DNA of 64,000 nt from Spisula solida (Eukaryota; Mollusca; Bivalvia; Venerida; Mactridae). The first letter of the stretch is position 1, and every line of letters begins with the position of its first letter. The notes below the pieces were generated by a model. That model had not been told where the DNA came from, searched no databases, and saw nothing but the letters and a program-made list of their open reading frames with translations. This document shows positions 21,249 to 32,655 of this stretch, in pieces. Location: the NCBI GenBank assembly GCA_947247005.1, contig OX365945.1, positions 32,852,551 through 32,916,550 of the forward strand. The letters are read 5' to 3'. Made by a program: the position numbers and the translations under genes.

Positions 21249-21457
21249 TTATAACTACGTGTCATGAGTACAATACCACCACCACATGGTCTGCCGTCAA
21301 CTTTAGAGTCTATATATGGCAAGGCAAAATGTACATGTAGACAGTTGTGTATTTAAATAACCATTTTCATAATCATATACTAGGGTCTGTCAAAAATAAC
21401 TGACAGTTACTACATAATGATTTAAGGAAAATCAATGTTCGTATATAGTTTATGTAT

Positions 21458-21518
21458 CGCTGGCTTAGAATTATAAGGTCGTAAGTAAAATTCAATATTT
21501 TGAGAAGACAAGAAAAAA
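21458..21518 (+). mobile_element. MITE family M2, truncated left end
   Basis: CGCTGGCTTAGAATTATAAG and GTCGTAAGTA match copy a, then the similarity stops after the AAGAAAAAA string. Confidence 0.7.
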
Positions 21519-21900
21519 GACGTGTTTGGTATTTTACACTCGCATATTTTAACTATCTTGCCTTTAAAACATATCATATCAGAATGATTAGTTTTAAGGC
21601 AAAGATAGTTAAATAATTGTACTCAGTGAAACTTAGTTGGATGTAATCATAATCAGAAGAAACTTTTATTAAAGCAAAATTGTGCTAGTCTACTATACCA
21701 ATTGAATTTGTTTGTGTTATATTTGTTCAAAGCTTTGATGTTTATCATTGGTATGTGTTTTAAAACGTTTAATATGGAGATTGGTAGACTAAGTAACTAT
21801 TCCAAGCATTCAAACTGATTATACGTACAAGAATACGTTTTACTAGAATGCTCAGTAATATATAACCAATATTTGATAGATATGTTTCACATTATGTTAT

Positions 21901-22008
21901 AGTTAGAACATATTAAGTAAATTTTAATGATTAAAAAGGGCGGAGCGAGCGAAGCGAAGCGAGTCCTTTTTAGTCATTAAAATTTACTTAATATGTTCTT
22001 ACTAACTT
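21901..22008. repeat. near-perfect 38-bp-arm palindrome
   Basis: The left arm 21904-21939 (TAGAACATATTAAGTAAATT...) is mirrored at 21965-22002, with a loop of GCGAGCGAAGCGAAGCGAG. This would extrude as a hairpin and is probably the terminus of a foldback element. Confidence 0.85.
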
Positions 22009-22497
22009 AGAATATAACATTCTGCATTCTGATTGGCCGATAGAAAGTAGCGCCAACGCATGACGTAAAGTCTGTGAAGAGAAAATTTTAATGATTAAAT
22101 TTTCAGTTAACCGCCAAAATGCGGCGTTTTCATTGGCTCATAATGTAGGTTATATTCTTAATCATCTTAATCTGCTTATCTTGTTAAAGCACTATTTTAT
22201 GTGTTGGTGTTATTAGGGTTGATGCTTTGCAAAATAGTTAAGACTGGTTTTCAATGCAAGGCTAATTTCTAAATGAAACACTGTTGTACTGTAGTGAAAT
22301 CTGATTGCATACATTCATTATCAATAGGCATTACATTTTTGTATTAGATACACTGATAGTTTCAGTCTGCTTTATCTACTGTTTTCTTTTTGTGTTAGAT
22401 TTTTGCAAAGTTTTGTATGTTTTAAAAAGTTTAATAATTATATCGTTTGTGTTTGAATTTTCAAGATAAGTAGTGCTATATTAACATTAAACCACAC

Positions 22498-23114
22498 ATA
22501 TCCTTTCCGCTACCATAGCGTACTTATGCAGACTCGTCGAGATGGCCATTTCGGCCTTCCGTAGTTTTCGACCTAAATGCCCAAATTCGGGAATTTTGCT
22601 GTCATGGGTACACAGGCATCCCAGACTACAGGATATTACGGGCCCAGGGTCGTGCACAGGTTTTTGGGCCCGCTAGACCCCTTTAAAGAGGGCTTTGAAC
22701 GTAGATTTTACAAAACTGAAATTACTGGTCCTACACGCCATTGCGGTACGATTCCCTGTGTAATTGCATTAACATTTAGCGCCAAAACGTTTCTATTTTT
22801 CTATAGCAGGAATATAAGGCTAGGCAAAGGGGTCAGCAACAATGCCCTAAAGGGGCCAAAAGGTAGGCCTGTCAAGCTAAAAAAAAAAAAAAAGAAGTTA
22901 TTCGCGCAAGGGTCACCGTCACATCGTCATTTCCGGTGACCTTTAGTCGAAATATTGACATTTTTTTCTACTTTCGGTTTAGGGTAGGTGTGTAGCATCC
23001 GGATGTATCGAGTTTTTATCAGTGCTGCAAGTCAATAGTGTCTCAGGGACGGAGAATAGGGACCATATGAATTTCTCATAACCCCCCAAAAAATCGTGGT
23101 AGCGGAAAGGATAT
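22498..23114. mobile_element. 617-bp MITE with ATATCCTTTCCGCTACCA ends
   Basis: ATATCCTTTCCGCTACCA at 22498-22515 is exactly inverted at 23097-23114. The interior ORF (22577-22939) is GC-rich repeat sequence with an A run (about 22879) and has no recognisable domain. Confidence 0.75.
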
Positions 23115-24535
23115 AGGCAGTCAATTGTTTACTTGCAATGATACGGTTTATATAGCTGAAATGTGGGTATGTTTTAAAACCAGTGTCATAAAATCTTTTC
23201 TCCCTTGATACATCATGTATTCTAAACAACTGGTAGATACTGCACGACAATAAATGTTATTGCTTAGAACTGAATATTGAGGCAAGCAAGAATGGTGACT
23301 GTTCATGTTATTTGTTATACTGTTTTATTGTTCCTGGAATAAAGTTAGGGCAAACTTTGTGTAGTTATTGTTTTGAAAAAGATATTTCCAAACTGACGTA
23401 ATTTAATATTTAATTCCAATGTGATGTAAGTCGATGTGTCACTTTGGAATGAATATACTATTACTTAAAACTTAATTTTCGACACAAACGCTTTTTCAAT
23501 TTATCAAATATAATTAAAACAATCTGCAATACAACAGCAAAATTCTGGATATGTGTTCTTTATACTACAAGTAAAATATATTTCAATCTCAGATAAATCC
23601 GTCAATTTACAAACAAGTTATAGGCTTTCAAAACTTTAAAGCTCATTTTCTCAAAAGTAAAAAAATGCATCTTACGTCACTCTGGAAATAGGGCGACGAT
23701 GTAAGAAATTGCTCTAACCTTAAAGCGTCTATCAGTGTACGAACGGTATCTATCAACGTCCAACTACTTTTTCTGTCACTTGACCTGTGTCCACTTGTTA
23801 GTTCATACCTCCGCCGTCCGTGAACAGTTTGTGCCAATAGAACACAAATAGATGCTGGATGCTATTAGATTTTGCTTATTTAATTATTTCAATGGTTTGT
23901 ATTGGTTTTTTCCAATTTAAAACATAATTTAGCAATCGCGCGGTTTCTAGTTTTTGACGTTGACGTCGTTTCGTCAATGACGCGCTTGAATATATACCCT
24001 TGTTTACTCAGTCGTGATCATAAACATACAGCGATTTCTTCGTAAGTTTGCATGCACACGTCAGTGACATCAAGGTAAAGGTACATAGTTTGCCAATATT
24101 ATTTATTCAGTGGTTACTGAGATATTCCCGTGTTTAGTAGGGTTAATAATAAAAAATTTCAGTGTGACCCGCCAGTGCGTTACATGGTTTCTATGACAAC
24201 GCTTTGTATAAGCATCACAAACAACAACGAAAAAAGGTTGTTATCAGTATATATAGAGCATGAAATTCTACACATATGAGATAAATTTCTTTAAAATGTA
24301 AGTGTTGAGTAAGAAGTTATGAGAAAAGTCCTATTATTTCTGGAACACCCCTCGTATTCATGAGTCTTATAAGCCAGCGATATCATCGAGGAATATGATA
24401 TCTCATTGATGTTATAACAAATTCCAATCTTTGTTACAGCGCTTTGATTCTTCCTGCCATGCTATCAAAGAAGAGTCGTTCGTTCCCATGACGTTGTTTA
24501 TTTTATTTCTTATATACTACTCCCACAGATAACTG
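23115..24535. other. intergenic, no gene recognised
   Basis: Nothing codes convincingly. At 23955-24043 there is a promoter-like cluster (three TGACG half sites, TATATA at 23991, a GTAAGT donor at 24042), recorded as a finding. Confidence 0.4.
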
Positions 24536-24648
24536 TATCATTAATAAACAGTACCTAAAAAAAAATTTAAAACTTTTTTTTTTGTTAAAATAAGAATTCT
24601 AAATTTAACCAAAAAAAAATTTTTTTTAGGTACTGTTTATTAATGATA
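24536..24648. repeat. AT-rich inverted repeat, 29-bp perfect arms
   Basis: TATCATTAATAAACAGTACC plus A8 (24536-24564) is exactly mirrored at 24620-24648 around a 55-base A/T spacer. It may be a tiny MITE or a foldback end. Confidence 0.85.
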
Positions 24649-26333
24649 CCTGTGACTACTCCTGGTGAAGATTTATCAAAAGTCGAAACGTTGAAAAAAG
24701 CTGAAGTTTGTTCAATATTAACATATTCACGGATAAGCATTACCAACATACTTGTTTCCTGCAAACTCTTAACACAAATAACTGTAAAAAGTTAATGCTG
24801 TCTTGAGTTTTCTATATGTTTCATCCGTCGAAGGCTATGGTGTACATCGTCCGATTCCCTATTGAGCATCTATTGGAACAGTTCGTTGAATAACTGAATT
24901 TTTTTGTTTGTGTATCTTCCATAGACTGCACATATGTTACATACAATTCTGCACATCAGCAGAACTGTATCTATGTAACATTGTTTTGTCGTACAATACA
25001 TAAAACGAAACATGTTCAATATGGAACTACATGAAGGGGTGGCAGAAGTTTGTTTAAGTGTACACAAACAATACTAATGCGATGTATAGACCTTCTTTTG
25101 TTTCCCACAGGTACACCCGCTCTTGTCAAAACTGATAATGAATCGTCCCATCTGTTACTCGACTGTGCCTTGCAAATAAAGACGTCTAGCAATGGCTTTG
25201 AGATATATGAATACTACAGTATCATATTGCATGAATGAGTTCTTAACATTCACATAATAATGCCAACTTCCCATTGATAAATACACATGTAGAATATTCT
25301 ATCTTGCAACATATACAGATGCCAACGTTTACAGATGCTACTTCATTTGCAACATGCATTTCACATATCTGGTTGTAAAGCTTTTAACAAAGTAAGAACT
25401 CTATTATTACTAGCGTTTTACGTTTACAGCATTTACTCAATTAATTAATGATATGTTGACTTTATGTTTTTTGTGTTCGGGCTAATAAAAATGTATAACA
25501 ATGCTGATTACGATTAAGGTAAGTATTGACGTATTAGTATCCTTAATTGTTAGTATATTGTTAACTAATATGTTATCGCTATATGCGTGTCATTGCTTAC
25601 TAGTATTATTCATATAATTATATATAATTATGTACTGTACCAACGTGCTGGCAAAATGCTATATGTGTACCCACAGTTATTAGCGATAGATAAAATGTAT
25701 TTTCTTGTATAGGCCGATTCTTGCATTGATCTTTTTTGTGACATCTAGTAATGGTTTCCTAAAAACCACCGCCCAATGCTTATTGTTTGCATATGATGTT
25801 CACGGACATGACGTAACGTCGCCAAGTCATCGCGATATATTTGTTTTAAAAAATCTCGCGATACTACATGTTTTAGCATTCCGCTGTCTTGTATTTGAAA
25901 CAATGAATGATACGGTTTTTTGACGTCACTTTCTTTTTATTAAACGATATTCTATAAGCCTATGTACATAAGAACGAAGTTCCATAAATGCTCTTTCCGT
26001 CGATATACAGGACTTGATAGAAGTGCGTTATTCACATCAATTAGACACACGCATTCCAGGCATTACATTCGATTTATCGAAAAGAAATCAGTTTCGTGTG
26101 TAACGTCAATGTATTGTCTTCGATGGGCTTCTGGTCCCCGCTCTACTGGTGGAATTGTGACCCAGCCTACGATCAATATTCAATATTTCACAATTTTAAG
26201 CGAATGCAGCAACTTGTGAACGTTTATTAAAACGAACTAAGGAATTTGCCAAAGAGATATATTTATACGTAGATTTACTTAAAGCCACATTATCTCTCCC
26301 AAGACCTTTTTACCGATCATCCAGTAAATAGAC
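24649..26333. other. intergenic, no confirmed gene
   Basis: Besides the candidate exon at 25111-25238, the stretch is AT-rich with TGACGTAA (about 25810) and TGACGTCA (about 25921) motifs. An open stretch at 25962-26219 after a TATACAG acceptor-like string has no recognisable domain. Confidence 0.35.
25111..25238 (+). CDS. candidate terminal exon of an unrecognised gene
   Basis: A very strong acceptor (CTTCTTTTGTTTCCCACAG) is followed by an open frame TPALVKTDNESSHLLLDCAL that continues to TGA at 25236-25238. AATAAA occurs at about 25485. No partner exon or domain was found, so this could equally be chance. Confidence 0.2.
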
Positions 26334-27696
26334 TAATTCAATGGGGATAACGTATAGAACGGAAGTGATACCCCTGACGGGTTTTCGAGTGTAAATTTCG
26401 TCGCTTCGGTAAGTAAATCTTGATTTTTCTTTGTTTTGTAAGACGCTTTCAATGAAATCACCTAGCCCACCGTACCCGGCCCTATGGATACTTGCAGACC
26501 CAAGCCCATTTTCCCTTCAAATATCTGTGATTAAGGAGAACATTCGATTCTAGTGCGGTTTTGGTTACTGCACCCCTGACGACCCGTCTACATTTTCCCC
26601 AATTTCTGCCGATTTGCATGGTGTGTTGCTGTTTTATGGTGCCAACTTCATTGTTTACCTTATTCTATGTATGCATTTTGCAAAATTAGTTCGATGCAGT
26701 CAGGTTATGAGGCAGAATAGACGAAAGAACCACTATGATACCCCTGACGGTTGCTGTCCCTCACTGATACCCCTGACGCCTCAAAATACTATAATGTTGT
26801 AATACGATGTCGGTCGGCTCTGTACATGTTCAACCACTAAACAATCAAGATTCTAATCAATACAGTTATTGCGTAAATACATGAAGAACTTGATAAACAA
26901 TTCCAATAGACAAAAACAGTTGCAAACATAGATTTGGAATCGTACAGCAAGACAAGTTGTTTGAGCTATAACAATTCATATCACAAATTATTATAAAGGA
27001 GTCCGTATTAATTTATTTATTAATCTTACATTTCGACGGCTCATTGTTGAATATTGGATGCACCGTAAATGGGTTGTTATTAAGCTGCTGTTTGCTGTGT
27101 GGGTGCCTTGATACTTCAGTAAGTACTACTTAGGAAGCTCCACCAATCTAAACGAAATGCTTGTTCATAATAGGCAATATTTGACAAGCATTTTTATAAA
27201 TTAATTGTGATATATCGTTGTTTCGCATCGAATTGTGTTTAGGAAATATAACTTATGTGAATATTCAGACATAATAATTCAGATCACCACACGATGTGAC
27301 GCGGACATTATTTCATACACGCGTTCGTTTCAATTCAAATATGACATTGTATTACTTCATGACATGTACTTGTATTACATTTCTTATTCTTCTTTCTTTG
27401 AACGCTTTACTTATTACTTACATTTCTATTTATTTACATCCAGTTCTTGTTTACTTTGACCAGTAACCACCCATCAAATTAAAGTCAAGTGTGACTGACA
27501 TGATGTAAATTACAGAATGATGTATAGTTTAACTTATACAGCAGATTAATATATTGTGATCTGAGGTACCTTGTACTGCCCTGCATTCAACGAAGCATTA
27601 TGTGAGGGGTGTTACGTACCTATGTCGTACCTGCCCTGCGTTCAAGGAAAGTTACCTGTAAACATGTTAAAAATCAGGGTTTTTTGTCGCTATAAT

Positions 27697-28067
27697 TATG
27701 GGTGGCATGGTGGACGAGTGGATAACGCCCTTGACTACTGATCGAGAGGTCCCTGGTTCGAATTTCGGCCGGGACACTTGGTCATTTCTGGAACGCTTTT
27801 CAGTGTTTCCCACCCAACTAGAGATGAACTGGTTGGAAACCCAGAAGTAGTCTCGCGTGTATCGGTGCTATACATCGGGCACGTTAAAGAACCAGGGAGT
27901 CTATTCGGAACGAGCTAGGGTAACGCACCCGGATTCCTTGTATCACAACTCTTTCTTCTACTCGCTGTCCCTTCAGCAAAAAACAGGACCCCATTGGAAA
28001 TAAGTGCTTGCACTTTCATGGGTTATCCTTGACCGAAAGGCCATAATAATTACATATACACATACAC
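27697..28067 (+). mobile_element. tRNA-headed SINE with ATAAT target duplication
   Basis: The head GGTGGCATGGTGGACGAGTG with B box GGTTCGAATTTCG resembles a tRNA. The body contains GGGCACGTTAAAGAACCAGG, which looks like a conserved central domain shared among metazoan SINE families (from memory, not checked). The tail is (CATACA)n-like. ATAAT flanks it at 27692-27696 and 28068-28072, and the opposite foldback arm shows the empty site as ACAAT. Confidence 0.8.
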
Positions 28068-28498
28068 ATAATCCTTCGCTGTACGCTTCGTTTGCGGCAA
28101 ACAATTTGAAAGTATAAGTCCCCGTTTTTTTCGTTCTCAGTTTTGAAATATGTACGCATGTACGGGTTTTGCTATTCATATTCTTTTGTTTGCCTCTGTC
28201 CGCCATTTTGTTTAATTACACCTATACACGCACACCACCTCAGGATATGGTTATTGTTCAACGAATAACAGGTACGTACCAGGTAAAAACGTGCGTCACT
28301 TTATTTTTTCCTTGAACGCAGGGCTGTTATTCATTTAACGTTATGTTAAAAAAACCTGTTCGTCACGTGAGCGAAGTTTGGCTAACCATATCCGGAGGTG
28401 GTATACCTAAATTGGTAAATTTTAACAAAATGGCGGACAGAGGCAAACAAAACAATGGCAATAATGCAACCCATGCATCCGTACATATATCGAAATGT

Positions 28499-28561
28499 CC
28501 TGCGTTCAACGAAGAATTACGTGACGCTCGTTTCGACACGTTATTCTTCGTTGAACGCAGG
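28499..28561. repeat. 63-bp near-perfect palindrome
   Basis: CCTGCGTTCAACGAAGAAT at the left is mirrored by ATTCTTCGTTGAACGCAGG at the right, around a 25-base centre. It is absent at the matching site of the opposite foldback arm, so it is an insertion. The ends match those of the host foldback. Confidence 0.82.
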
Positions 28562-29913
28562 GTGGTCGAGAAGGGAAAAAACGGAGATTTATACTTTCAA
28601 TGTGTTTGTCGCAAACGAAGCGTACAACCAAGGATTGTAACGACAAAACCCTCTTTTTTAACATGTTTGCAGGTAACATTCCTTGAACGCAGGGATGTTT
28701 TGTTATGCTTGTTCAAGTGAATTACACAAGTTAATAACATTATTTAATGTTTGCTTATCGTTCGTGTAATTATATAAGCGGAAACTAGCAGGCACTACTC
28801 GGTATCATTTCCGGGTCGCGGAAGCTTGTGACAGTTCACTCAATAGCCATCGATCCAGAAGCAAGCAATTCAGACGTTGCAGGTATCGATGCATGTCAAC
28901 AAACTCTTTAAATTGACATACCTTTCTATGTCTGAAGTATGCTTATTTACATGTGCGTTTGATTTGAACGATCAACGCTGTGTTTGCTACAAACCGGTGT
29001 AGTTGTGAACGTAATGTACATGTGTAGAATACCACCAAACTCCTGGCAGTAGCTCACTACCTTAGTCCTTACTTAAGTATAGAAGAAAATATAAATAAAT
29101 CCGTAAACTAGTTCCTTGCGTACTTATAGTTCTAAATAGTAAATCGGCTTTCAAAAATAATGTTTACATTAAAAAATAAATTCAGTTTATACTTCTTCAA
29201 ACCCCATAGCCAATCAAAATGGGTGGCTTTCGATTTCTGTTGATATTTTATATTGCCAGTCTTTGTTTTGCCTGTGTCTGATTATATTATAACGTCTATT
29301 TTATCAATAAAACAATGCGTAGGAACTTCTTTTAACGGTTTGTTCTACATTGGTAGAGAAGTGCCAGAACTATGAGTTTTTACGCAATTGATTAGAATCT
29401 TGATTTTTTAGTGGTTGATCATGTACAGAGCCGACCGTCTCGTATTACAACATTATAGTATTTTGAGGCGTCAGGGGTATCAGTGAGGGACAGCAACCGT
29501 CAGGGGTATCATAGTGGTTCTTTCGTCTATTCTGCCTCATAACCTGACTGCATCGAACTAATTTTGCAAAATGCATACATAGAATAAGGTAAACAATGAA
29601 GTTGACCCCATAAAACAGCAACACACCATGCAAATCGGCAGAAATTGGAAAAAATGTAGACGGGTCGTCAGGGGTGCAGTAACCAAAACCGCACTAGAAT
29701 CGAATGTTCTCCTTAATCACAGGTATTTGAAGGGAAAATGGGCTTGGGTCTGCAAGTATCCATAGGGCCGGGTACGGTGGGCTAGGTGATTTCATTGAAA
29801 GCGTCTTACAAAACAAAGAAAAATCAAGATTTACTTACCGAAGCGACGAAATTTACACTCGAAAAACCGTCAGGGGTATCACTTCCGTTCTATACGTTAT
29901 CCCCATTGTAATT

Positions 29914-31813
29914 ACAAGGAGTTAGGTATTTTTCACAAATTACCAATAATTATATGACGACAGAATGTAAAATATATATGTCGAAATAGTATGCCAAAAC
30001 TCACATTTTAGTAAAATGTACGGATTTGTACTAATGTACAAATTTTGCTAGAGTTGCTTCCCTTAGATTATAAATTGTGCATGTTTTGTTTACAATTCAT
30101 TATTTTGCAAACAAACCAACTAGAGGTTGTATTTCGTTTTCTACCATCGTATTGTGTTTTCCACTTTTGGGACTCAACTGTAGTGCTCAAAAGACATGGC
30201 TCTTCAAATCGGTTACCAAGTTATTGCTTTTTGAAAATAGCCGTTTAAGGCCTAATGTGGCTTTAAATTTACATATTGCTCGTAAAACATCTAGGAGTCT
30301 CTTTGGATTGTGTTAAAAATTGTACGTTTTCATTTCACAGCGATAAACTATGTTGTGTTATTTCTACTGGATGGGTTGGGTTATTAGACGGAAATGGTTC
30401 AATTTTTAATATTAGATCTACGTACGTGGTCATATATGCTATAAATGTGCATCTACATGTATACAATTCGATATTATTATATGATGAAACAATAATAAAG
30501 AATAGATAAACATGTAACGGTTTTCCCTGGTATCAGTATAGATAAGCTACCATCATGTTAACGTGTGCACAAATTGTACCCTTGGGGTGTTCATATGTTT
30601 TATAGATATTATCAAATAATTTAATAAAATGTCAAAAAAATTACTAACAATTAACACACTAACCAGAAACGGTAGTTTATTTTCTTATCTTACTTTGTTT
30701 TACTTTAATATTAAATATTATTAAATATTATTTATTGATATTTGATCGCCCTAGTAAAAATATATGGGTCTCATATATAATTAACTTAAGTCAATTTACA
30801 ACATACACATAACGTTTGGTTGGATATATTATGGATGCAAAATGTAAGTTAAACTATTTAATAAAATATCAAAATATTAAATGTATAGTATGCCATAGAT
30901 TTATTTAATCTTATTGTACTAGTAATCAGATTGGCTAAACCATCCGAATAAGTTGCAACCACAGGGATGACAATGCAGCATTTTTTAATCCGATTGGCTA
31001 AACCATCCGGATAATTTGAAACCGTAGTGATGGCAATGCAGATCTTTTAAAATCAGATTGGCTAAACTATCCGGATAATTTGAAACCATAGTGATGGCAA
31101 TGCAGCTTTTTTAATCAGATTGCCTAAACCATCCGGATAATTTGAAACCGTAGTGATGGCAATGCAGCTTTTTTAATCAGATTGCCTAAACCATTCGGAT
31201 AATTTGAAACCATAGTGATGGCAATGCAGCTTTTTTTATCAGATTGCCTAAACCATCCGGATAATTTGAAACCGTAGTGATGGCAATGCAGCTTTTTTTA
31301 AATCATATTGACTAATCCATCCAAATAATTTGAAACCATAGTGATGACAAGGCATCTTTTTTTTAATCAGATTGCCTAAACCATCCGGATAATTTGAAAC
31401 CATAGTGATGACAAGGCATCTTTTTTATCAGATTGCCTAAACCATCCGGATAATTTGAAACTATAGTGATGACAAGGCATCTTTTTTAATCAGATTGGCT
31501 AAACTGTCCGAATAATTGAAACCATTGTAATGGCAATGCAGCTGAAAGTGTCTCTGTATCGCGTTATTACCACGAAATTTAATATATGTCAACAAAAGCT
31601 GTCACATTTTACACCAAAATATTATCTTGCATGAATAGTAATCATTCTCAGCTTGGGCGTCGATGATGTCTCGTTAAATCGGTCAAATAAAAAAAATGCT
31701 AACGGCTGTTTTTAACTTTTTGTTGACAGATTGTTTTGGCATTCTTAGCCAAAACTTGCGTCATATACCACGTGGTATGGTCACACTGTACATTACAACT
31801 TTTCGTGTTTCAG
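29914..31813. other. upstream region of the fucosyltransferase
   Basis: No coding exon was found apart from the satellite at 30925-31550. The 5' exon that must supply the start codon for the fucosyltransferase was not found here; none of the ATG-donor combinations seen gives the required phase. Confidence 0.4.
30925..31550. repeat. 62-bp satellite, 10 units
   Basis: The consensus runs AATCAGATTGCCTAAACCAT, CCGGATAATTTGAAACC, GTAGTGATGGCAATGCAGC then a T run. Units are spaced 62-65 bp, with variable T-run length. A lone relative is at 20868-20932. Confidence 0.92.
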
Positions 31814-32616
31814 GACCAAGATTTTGCTGAGGTACTGTAAGCTGGGGATAAGCATTGTCGCCTTTATTATTGGTGTATTGTTCTTGCCTGCAATGGAGAT
31901 ACAGTCGCGGGGAAGTGAGAAGATACCGTTTCAAACGAGACTGCGTAACCATGATGACAAAAAATATCCAGTGACGTCAGTTTCGTCCAGTAATATGGAC
32001 AAAGAGAATATAAATACTCAACCAAACGTACAAATAGACATCAAGATATCTTTTAATGTTTCACGGGTCCAACAAAACCAATTCATGGTTGTCCCTTTAT
32101 CTGGAACTCCACTAAATGCCACCAAACCATACTTGGCGTTATACACTAGCAGGGGTCGTCTTGGAAACCAAATGTTTCAGATGGCAAGTTTAGTTGGAAT
32201 CGCGTTAAGATATGCATATACCCCGCTGTTGCCAACTGTTATGGTAGATGCAGCGTCTGTGTTTGAAATGACACGATTTGAACAAGTTACAGTTGACATT
32301 ACAAAACATAAATATTTTCAAGAAGGTAATCTAAGCCAATATGATAGGGATATTACGAAATTCGTTCAACCACCAGAGTTAAATGTTCCCGTGAATCGAT
32401 CATTAGATGGATATTTTCAAAGCTATAAACACTTTAATCACTCGGAATCGGCGATAAGGCAGTTATTTACATTCAAAGAAGACATTGTACAAGAGACAAG
32501 GCTGTTTGTGGAGCACACTGTAGAGCCGGGGACAGTTAAGGTGGGAATACACGTCCGCCGAGGTGACTTTCTAAGCGAGTACCATTATGGGTTAGGACGA
32601 GTCACTGTAGATGCAG
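31814..32616 (+). CDS. alpha-1,2-fucosyltransferase (GT11), exon with anchor and HxRRxD motif
   Basis: GT11 enzymes transfer fucose from GDP-fucose to galactose or related sugars, usually as type II Golgi proteins. The acceptor TTTCGTGTTTCAG sets the exon start at 31814; the preceding exon must supply two bases and the start codon. The frame opens TKILLRYCKLGISIVAFIIG with a hydrophobic anchor (about residues 9-26), then a stem with several Asn-x-Ser/Thr sites, then SRGRLGNQMFQMASLVGIAL, the conserved GT11 start, and VGIHVRRGDF (nt 32540-32570), the GDP-fucose-binding HxRRxD motif. The donor is CAG|GTAAAC (GT at 32617), phase 1. With exon 2 the visible protein is about 378 residues, close to the family norm. 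Confidence 0.94.
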
Positions 32617-32655
32617 GTAAACAATATAAATTATTATATTTTATTTACATGTTTT

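Larger units (their letters stand above)
19906..22497. other. intergenic, repeats only
   Basis: Apart from the listed elements (20868-21248, 21458-21518, 21901-22008) and a G run at about 20522-20531, I see no gene. Confidence 0.5.
27634..28693. mobile_element. foldback element with CCCTGCGTTCAAGGAA ends (nested)
   Basis: The left arm (27634-28255, interrupted by a SINE) is the inverse of 28380-28693. CCCTGCGTTCAAGGAA opens it and TTCCTTGAACGCAGGG closes it. ACGCTTCGTTTGCG and GCCTCTGTCCGCCATTTTG are conserved in both arms. Apparent frames starting ATGGCGGACAGAGGCAAACA are repeat-derived. Confidence 0.78.
26339..29908. mobile_element. 3.57-kb element with about 545-bp terminal inverted repeats
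   Basis: The left arm (26339-26885) is mirrored almost base for base by 29365-29908. Both outer ends read CAATGGGGATAACGTATAGA inward, and both are flanked by TAATT (26334-26338 and 29909-29913), a likely 5-bp target duplication. A 62-codon frame occurring in both arms differs by one residue (GAN versus GVN), so the arms are very similar. The interior has no transposase and carries a palindromic foldback with a SINE. The superfamily is not recognised. Confidence 0.85.

Noticed and set aside
22577..22939. 120-codon ORF
   Set aside because: It lies inside a MITE, contains an A run translated as polylysine, and has no recognisable domain.
28343..28720. ORF containing MADRGKQNNGNNAT as a gene
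   Set aside because: It lies within a foldback arm, and the corresponding frame in the other arm is on the opposite strand and disrupted.
26614..29633. A 62-codon frame present in both orientations as a conserved small gene
   Set aside because: Both copies lie in the long inverted ends of one transposon; the duplication comes from the element, not from selection on a protein.
26339..29908. Polinton/Maverick interpretation of the long inverted repeats
   Set aside because: The element is only 3.57 kb, its ends are CA rather than AG/TC, the duplication is 5 bp not 6, and no polymerase, integrase or capsid genes are present.
31761..31952. Minus-strand ORF opposite the fucosyltransferase exon
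   Set aside because: It is a shadow of the true + strand coding sequence, without motifs of its own.
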